DNA of 64,000 nt from Hyphomicrobiales bacterium. GTDB taxonomy: Bacteria; Pseudomonadota; Alphaproteobacteria; Rhizobiales; Beijerinckiaceae. The notes beneath the pieces are model-generated. The model worked only from the letters and a program-made list of their open reading frames with translations, searched no databases and was not told where the DNA came from. The stretch lies in contig JAIXTT010000014.1 in NCBI GenBank assembly GCA_027483795.1, forward strand, positions 16,870-80,869, read 5' to 3'. Shown one piece after another: positions 58,291 to 64,000 of the stretch. How positions within the stretch are numbered: position 1 is the stretch's first letter; each line of letters begins with the position of its first letter. A program made the position numbers and the translations under genes.

Positions 58291-58998
58291 ATGCTGACGC
58301 GCAAGCAGTACGAGCTTCTGCGGTTCATTCAGGACCGTCTTCGGGAAGACGGGGTCCCCCCCTCCTTCGACGAGATGAAGGAGGCGCTCGATCTGCGGTC
58401 CAAATCCGGCATTCACCGCCTGATCACGGCCTTGGAGGAGCGCGGCTTCATTCGAAGGCTTCCGAACCGCGCCCGCGCCATCGAGATCGTGAAGCTGCCC
58501 GAACAGGCCGTGCCCGGCGCGGCCCCGCGCGGCAAGTTCACGCCGAACGTCATCGAAGGTTCGCTCGGCCGCGTGCGCCCCATGGTCTCGACCGCCGAGC
58601 CTGAGGCCCGCCCCGATTTCGTGACGATCCCGGTGATGGGCCGCATCGCGGCGGGCACGCCGATCAGCGCGATCCAGAGCCGCAGCTCCACCATCGCCCT
58701 GCCGCCCGACATGCTGGGCTCCGGCGAGCATTTCGCGCTCGAAGTCCGCGGCGATTCGATGATCGATGCGGGCATCAACGACGGCGACACCGTCGTGATC
58801 CGCCGTCAGGACAATGCCGATACGGGCGACATCGTCGTCGCGCTGATCGACGACGAGGAGGCGACGCTCAAACGGCTGCGCAAGCGCGGCTCCTCGATCG
58901 CTCTGGAAGCGGCCAACACCGCCTATGAGACGCGCGTTCTGGGTCCGGATCGTGTCCGGATCCAAGGTCGTCTCGTCAGCCTCTTCCGGCGCTACTGA
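58291..58998 (+). CDS. lexA: LexA repressor
   Basis: 235 residues. The N-terminal winged helix starts [65 protein letters not shown]. The self-cleavage Ala-Gly is in [11 protein letters not shown], the catalytic Ser in [16 protein letters not shown] and the Lys in [12 protein letters not shown]. It represses SOS genes and is cleaved with RecA. The ATG lies downstream of the SOS box. It converges with comEC, with stop codons overlapping by 7 bp. Confidence 0.96.
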   Translation: MLTRKQYELLRFIQDRLREDGVPPSFDEMKEALDLRSKSGIHRLITALEERGFIRRLPNRARAIEIVKLPEQAVPGAAPRGKFTPNVIEGSLGRVRPMVSTAEPEARPDFVTIPVMGRIAAGTPISAIQSRSSTIALPPDMLGSGEHFALEVRGDSMIDAGINDGDTVVIRRQDNADTGDIVVALIDDEEATLKRLRKRGSSIALEAANTAYETRVLGPDRVRIQGRLVSLFRRY

Positions 58999-61231
58999 GG
59001 TTCGACGCGGGGCGCCGCGGGCTCCCTGTCCCGATCGCTCCGCTCCCGCCGCGGGCCGACCGTCCAAGGGCGTATCGTTCCCGGCTCCCGCGAGGGGATC
59101 ATGATCGGGGGCGTGCCCGGCCGGATGCGGAAGGCCACGGCTCCCGTCCTGTCCAGAAGCGGCCGATCCGCGAGTGCGGCCGCGTCGTCGGCGCAGCTCC
59201 GCAGGGCGCTTCGCGGCGTGACGATGAGCGTGTCGGGTCGGCAGACCGTCGCGAAGACGGCGGGATCGAAGACCAGAACCACCTTTCGGCCGTCGAAGAG
59301 CGGCAGGGTGCAGCGGCTCCGGTCGCATCGCACGCCGTTGCGCAAGGTCGCGTCCTCGACGTCGCGCATGTCCCCGTCGGCTCTCAACCATTGTTCGAGA
59401 CCGAAGGCGCTGAGCGAACGCCCGGCGACGGAGAGCCGTCCGTCCGCTCCCCGGACGGCCACCGCATTGCCGCCGCGGTCGACGAAGACGTCGGGGCCGT
59501 CGGCATTTGCGGCGAGTGCGGCTCCCGCGAGAAAGATGGGGACGCCCGCGAACCGGATCGTCGAAACGAAGCACACGACGACGAGCAAGCCCACGGTCAT
59601 CGTCAGCAGCGCACCGACGCCGAAAGCGGGCGTCGCGCGCACCGCATCGGGCCAAGCGGCGACCATGTTCGCGACGTCGAGCATGATCTCGACCCCGTAG
59701 CCCATCGCGGCCCAGACCGGCCCGTCCCAGCCGAGCGACGTCAGGACCGTGCCGAGAAAGGTGCGGGCATGACGACGAAGGAGACGAACGGCAGAGCGAG
59801 CGCATTGCCGATCAGGCCGTAGATCTGCGCGGTGTGGAAATGGAAGAGCGCGTAAGGCGACGTGGCCGCCTGAGCGACCAGCGTGGTGACGGCCAATGCG
59901 ACGGCGGCCTTCCGGACCGTGCGTCCGATGCGGGCCAAAAAGCCGGGCGGAGGCCCGTCCGGCTCTTGCGACAGCCGTCGCCTTTCCGGCGCGCCGGGAA
60001 CCCGCTCATAGACGGCGACGAGCCCCGCGACCGCGGCGAAGGACATCTGGAAGCCGGGCGACAGGATGGCCTCCGGCTGGAGCGCGACGATCACCATGGC
60101 CGTAAGAGCGAGATTGCGCATCGAGATCACGTCGCGGTCGATGAGCACCGCTCCGAAGAAGATCGCCGTCATCAACATCGCGCGCTGCGTCGCGACTTCT
60201 GCGCCTGCGAAGATCCCGTAGGCGAAGGCTGCGGCGATCGCGCCTGCGGCGGCCCATTTCTTCGCCGGAAAGCGCATGGACGGTCCTGCGGCGAGCGCGA
60301 ATCCGATCCGCAGCGCCCAAAAGGCGAGACCCGCCGCGATCGCCATATGCAGGCCCGAGATCGAAACGACGTGATAGATCCCGGCCGCGCGCAGCGCTTC
60401 GTTCGTCTCGTCGTCGATCAGCCCGCGTTTCCCCGTCACGAGAGCGGCGGCGACGGCGCCCTTCTGCCCGCCGATCGTCTCCGCGATCCGGAAGGTCAGG
60501 TCGTTGCGTGCACGGTCGACCGCCGCGAAGAAGCGCATGGCGGGCGGAAGAGGAACCGGATCCAGCCTTTCGACCCGACCGACGAGGGAACCGACCGCGC
60601 CGATGCGGCGGAAATAGGCGTCGCGTGCGAAATCATATCCGCCGGGCCGCACCGCCGTGGGCGGCGGCTGAATGCGCCCGGCGGCGACGAAACGGTCGCC
60701 CGCCGCGAGATCGGGCATCGACGTCGTGCTCACGCGGATCCTGAACGGGAGATCCGCCGGACGAAGGCCCTGAATCGCGAGGGGACGCACGAGAAGGCGC
60801 GCGCCCTTGCCGCGGGGATCGAGCTCCTCGATCACTCCCTCGATGCGTCCCGCCCGCGTGTCCGAAAGAACGGGCGCCGCAACCGAGGCGGCGCGATGGA
60901 CCGCGAACAGGAATCCCGCCGCGACGGCCGCCGCGGCGACGCCGAGCGCAAGAACGGTGCGCGAACGCCCCCGCGCGAGAAAGGCCAAGAAGCAAGCCGC
61001 CGTGAAGGCGGAAGCGGCGATGGCGTAACCCGGCTCTTCGGAAGCTCCGAAATAGATCAGGACGCCCGCGATCATGCAGGGCGCGATCCAAAGAAAGAGG
61101 CGCCGCCCGTCCTCCTCCGCGGCGAGGCCGTCGACGACCATGCGCACCGCCGCGTCCCGGTCGAACCGGATCGCGCGGATGCGGGTCGAACCGGCCCGTC
61201 CTCCGATCGAAGCCTTTGCCCCGTCCTGCAT
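58992..61231 (-). pseudogene. comEC: comEC/rec2 DNA-uptake channel gene, frameshifted
   Basis: Two frames together make one ComEC. The first (61231 to 59741, 496 residues) has an N-terminal membrane part, the DUF4131-like region and the ComEC core (ALVTGKRGLIDDETNEALRAAGIYHVVSISGLHMAIAAG, ATQRAMLMTAIFFGAVLIDR, GFQMSFAAVAGLVAVYERVPG, GNALALPFVSFVVMPA), then runs out of frame after VVMPA. The second frame continues at once with TFLGTVLTSLGWDGPVWAAMGYGVEIMLDVANMVAAWPDA and the C-terminal soluble part (NAVAVRGADGRLSV, VRCDRSRCTLPLFDGR). A single-base loss near 59755-59772 explains this. A sequencing error or programmed shift cannot be excluded. Confidence 0.85.
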
Positions 61232-61343
61232 GATGCCGCCCTTAACCTCGGACGGATCCGATGCTAGATGAGGCCCCCGCGATCGGCCGGCACCGCCGGG
61301 TGGCGCGTCCTGCGTCCGGCAACTTCAAGTTTCAGAGGGTTCG

Positions 61344-62777
61344 ATGACCGCTCCCGTGATCACGCGCTTCGCGCCCTCTCCGACGGGCTACCTGCATATC
61401 GGCGGCGCGCGGACCGCGCTCTTCAATTGGCTCTACGCCAAACGCTTCGGCGGAAAGATGCTGCTGCGCATCGAGGATACGGACCGGGAGCGTTCGACCG
61501 ATGCGGCGATCAAGGCGATCATCGACGGCCTGACCTGGCTCGGCGTCGATTGGGACGACGATGTCGTCTTCCAGTTCTCCCGCGCCTCCCGGCATCGCGA
61601 AGTGGCGGAGATGCTGCTGGCCAAGGGCAAGGCCTATCACTGCTATGCCTCGCAGGAAGAACTCGCGGACATGCGCGAGACGGCCCGCGCCGAGGGCAAG
61701 CCGATGCGCTATGACGGCCGCTGGCGTGACCGTGCCGCGTCCGAAGCGCCCGCGGGCGTGAAGCCCGTCATCCGCCTGAAGGCGCCGCTCGAAGGCGAGA
61801 CCGTTGTCGAGGACCGCGTTCAGGGCCGCGTGAGCTGGCAGAACAAGGATCTCGACGATCTCGTTCTGCTGCGTTCGGACGGCACGCCGACCTATATGCT
61901 CGCCGTCGTGGTCGACGACCACGACATGGGCGTCACCCACGTCATCCGCGGCGACGACCATCTCACCAATGCCGCCCGTCAGACGCAGATCTATCAGGCC
62001 TGCGGCTGGGACGTGCCGTCGATGTCGCACATTCCGCTGATCCACGGTCCCGACGGGGCGAAACTTTCGAAGCGTCACGGGGCTCTGGGGGTCGAGGCCT
62101 ATCAGGCCATGGGCTATCTTCCGTCGGCGCTCCGCAATTATCTCGTCCGTCTCGGCTGGAGCCACGGCGATCAGGAATTCTTCTCCACCGACGAGATGAT
62201 CGCGCTGTTCGACCTCGACGCGATCGGCCGTTCTCCGGCCCGCTTCGACTTCGCGAAGCTCGAGCACATCAACGGCCATTACATGCGCTCCTCCGACGAC
62301 GGGACGTTGGTGAAGGCGATCGAGGACGTGCTTCCGATCGTCGGCGCGGAGAAGGGCCTGCCGACCGCTCTCTCGCCCGAACTCCGCGCCAAGTTCCTTG
62401 CCGCCATGCCGGGGCTCAAGGAGCGCGCCAAGACCCTCGTCGAACTCGTCGACGGCGCCTACTACCTCTATGCGACGCGTCCACTGCAGCTGGAACAAAA
62501 GGCGGCCTCGCTGCTCGACGAGGCGGGTCGCGGCCGGATCGCCGGCGTCATGCCCCGTCTTCAGGCCTTGAGCGAATGGACCGCGGCCTCCACGGAGGGA
62601 GCCGTGCGCGAAGAGGCCGAGGCCGCCGGCGTCAAGCTCGGTCAGGTGGCCCAGCCGCTGCGCGCGGCCTTGACCGGCCGATCGACCTCACCGGGCCTTT
62701 TCGACGTCATGGCCGTTCTGGGCCGGCAGGAGACGCTCGCGCGTCTGGCCGATCAGGCCGAACGCGCGGTCGCTTGA
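61344..62777 (+). CDS. gltX: Glutamyl-tRNA synthetase
   Basis: 477 residues, AGAGGG upstream. Class I synthetase: the HIGH-type motif is in [22 protein letters not shown], the IEDTDRERS segment follows, and the KMSKS-type motif is KLSKRHG. The C-terminal helical anticodon-binding region ends [19 protein letters not shown]. It charges tRNA-Glu and, in many alphaproteobacteria, tRNA-Gln for amidation. It lies upstream of gltA. Confidence 0.96.
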   Translation: MTAPVITRFAPSPTGYLHIGGARTALFNWLYAKRFGGKMLLRIEDTDRERSTDAAIKAIIDGLTWLGVDWDDDVVFQFSRASRHREVAEMLLAKGKAYHCYASQEELADMRETARAEGKPMRYDGRWRDRAASEAPAGVKPVIRLKAPLEGETVVEDRVQGRVSWQNKDLDDLVLLRSDGTPTYMLAVVVDDHDMGVTHVIRGDDHLTNAARQTQIYQACGWDVPSMSHIPLIHGPDGAKLSKRHGALGVEAYQAMGYLPSALRNYLVRLGWSHGDQEFFSTDEMIALFDLDAIGRSPARFDFAKLEHINGHYMRSSDDGTLVKAIEDVLPIVGAEKGLPTALSPELRAKFLAAMPGLKERAKTLVELVDGAYYLYATRPLQLEQKAASLLDEAGRGRIAGVMPRLQALSEWTAASTEGAVREEAEAAGVKLGQVAQPLRAALTGRSTSPGLFDVMAVLGRQETLARLADQAERAVA

Positions 62778-62980
62778 CGCGGAACCGATCGTCTTTAGGC
62801 GCGGTTGAACGCCTGCCGGAATTGGGCTAGCAACGACCGAGCTTCCGCGAGAACCGTGAAAGTCGCTCGGGCCTGACGGGCGCAACCCGAACGGCCCCCC
62901 GAAAACCGGGTCATTCCGGGTTCCGGGAAGACGTCTGAGCGGGCTCGGCCGGCTACAACTTCCGCATGAGGATTCCCGTC

Positions 62981-64000
62981 ATGAGCGCATCCATCATCGT
63001 CGACGACAAGACAATCGAAATGTCCGTCAAGAGCGGGTCCATCGGTCCCAGCGTCGTCGACATCGCCAAGCTTTACGCCCAGACGGGCATGTTCACCTAC
63101 GACCCGGGCTTTACGTCTACGGCGAGTTGCGAGTCCAAGATCACCTATATCGACGGCGACGAGGGCGTTCTGCTCTATCGGGGCTATCCGATCGAACAGC
63201 TCGCCGAGAACGGCGACTTCCTCGAGACCTGCTATCTCCTGCTCTACGGCGAGCTGCCCACGGCCGCGCAGAAGGCCGACTTCGATTACCGCGTCACGCG
63301 CCACACGATGGTGCACGAGCAGATGATGCGGTTCTTCCAGGGCTTCCGGCGCGACGCGCATCCGATGGCCGTCATGGTCGCCTCGGTCGGCGCGCTCTCG
63401 GCCTTCTATCACGACTCGACCGACATTTCGGATCCGCATCAGCGCATGGTCGCCTCGATGCGCATGATCGCGAAGATGCCGACGCTGGCGGCCATGGCCT
63501 ACAAATACTCGATCGGCCAGCCCTTCGTGTATCCGCAGAATTCGCTCGACTACCCCTCGAACTTCCTGCGCATGTGCTTCGCCGTGCCCTGCGAGGAGTA
63601 CAAGCCGAACCCGATCATGGCCCGCGCGCTCGATCGGATCTTCATCCTGCATGCCGATCACGAGCAGAACGCGTCGACCTCCACGGTCCGCCTCGCGGGC
63701 TCCTCGGGTGCGAACCCCTTCGCCTGCATCGCGGCGGGCATCGCCTGCCTCTGGGGCCCGGCCCATGGCGGCGCCAATGAAGCGGCGCTGAAGATGCTCG
63801 AGGAGATCGGCACGGTCGACCGGATCCCCGAATATGTCGCCCGCGCGAAGGACAAGAACGACCCCTTCCGCCTGATGGGCTTCGGCCATCGCGTCTACAA
63901 GAACTATGATCCCCGCGCCAAGATCATGCAGAAGACGACGCATGAGGTGCTGGGCGAGCTCGGGATCAAGGACGACCCGCTGCTCCAGGTCGCGGTGGAA
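62981..64000 (+). CDS. gltA: Citrate synthase, 5' part
   Basis: First 340 codons of type II citrate synthase; the gene runs off the window. I start at the ATG at 62981, with AGGA eight nt upstream; an ATG at 62966 is in frame. Landmarks: [40 protein letters not shown], the catalytic His region [52 protein letters not shown] and [17 protein letters not shown]. The catalytic Asp lies beyond the end. It condenses oxaloacetate with acetyl-CoA. The 203-bp gap after gltX presumably holds its promoter. Confidence 0.96.
   Translation, partial: MSASIIVDDKTIEMSVKSGSIGPSVVDIAKLYAQTGMFTYDPGFTSTASCESKITYIDGDEGVLLYRGYPIEQLAENGDFLETCYLLLYGELPTAAQKADFDYRVTRHTMVHEQMMRFFQGFRRDAHPMAVMVASVGALSAFYHDSTDISDPHQRMVASMRMIAKMPTLAAMAYKYSIGQPFVYPQNSLDYPSNFLRMCFAVPCEEYKPNPIMARALDRIFILHADHEQNASTSTVRLAGSSGANPFACIAAGIACLWGPAHGGANEAALKMLEEIGTVDRIPEYVARAKDKNDPFRLMGFGHRVYKNYDPRAKIMQKTTHEVLGELGIKDDPLLQVAVE

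Noticed and set aside
1..64000. CRISPR arrays, insertion sequences, prophage genes, rRNA, riboswitches
   Set aside because: None seen; the only repeated DNA is the REP-like family, the 41-bp direct repeats, the 15-bp minisatellite and the RTX duplication.

Overview
The window is a GC-rich chromosomal segment of an alphaproteobacterium, most likely of the order Hyphomicrobiales (Rhizobiales). The evidence is the gene neighbourhoods (lexA next to comEC then gltX then gltA; deg-rarA-crcB-rluC-HAD-ATP12; recG beside a DUF502 gene; glmU-glmS), an alphaproteobacterial SOS box of the form GAAC-N7-GTTC upstream of lexA, and a formate dehydrogenase cluster with DUF3305/DUF3306 companions. The genus cannot be fixed from the sequence alone.

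Layout. 0-5.2 kb: end of a CBS-domain HlyC/CorC protein, a reverse-transsulfuration pair (cystathionine beta-synthase-like plus cystathionine gamma-lyase/synthase), a gamma-glutamyltransferase-family hydrolase and aroQ. 5.2-7.8 kb: a 29-residue membrane peptide, a cluster of REP-like palindromes and recG. 7.8-10.85 kb: an accessory cassette holding a CesT-like secretion chaperone and a 659-residue putative effector with a divergent kinase-like C-terminus. The cassette is bracketed by 41-bp direct repeats (38/41 identical) that duplicate the 3' end of the DUF502 gene. 10.8-20.1 kb: DUF502 and DUF454 membrane proteins, glmS, glmU, the periplasmic glucan genes opgG-opgH, tRNA-Lys and a GNAT acetyltransferase. 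20.3-23.6 kb: pyruvate carboxylase with an apparent in-frame loss of about 47 catalytic residues. 23.6-27.1 kb: an AT-rich, island-like stretch with an 831-residue RTX protein and a clear terminator.

27.2-36.5 kb: a catabolic regulon. A GntR-SDR-DMT transporter operon diverges from an ABC importer (Tat-exported binding protein, permease, and a permease-ATPase-ATPase triple fusion) followed by a 3-hydroxyacyl dehydrogenase and a beta-keto acid cleavage enzyme (BKACE). A 12-bp palindrome lies between the two arms and a strong terminator closes the second. 36.5-52.2 kb: a formate dehydrogenase locus. It has the three structural subunits (FdhA carries Cys where some homologues have selenocysteine), molybdenum cofactor genes (fdhD, mobA, moeA, mobB), an HTH-TorD fusion chaperone, a Tat-target small protein, DUF3305/DUF3306, three other conserved companions and a divergent polyferredoxin. 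52.2-64 kb: ATP12, HAD phosphatase, rluC-type pseudouridine synthase, crcB, rarA, a Deg protease, lexA with its SOS box, a frameshifted comEC, gltX and the start of gltA.

The most unusual items are the chaperone/kinase-like effector cassette with its flanking duplication, the internal deletion in pyruvate carboxylase, the RTX protein with an unrecognised N-terminal half and no local type I secretion genes, the comEC frameshift, and the ABC triple fusion tied to a BKACE pathway of unknown substrate. All calls come from reading the sequence; no database search was run.
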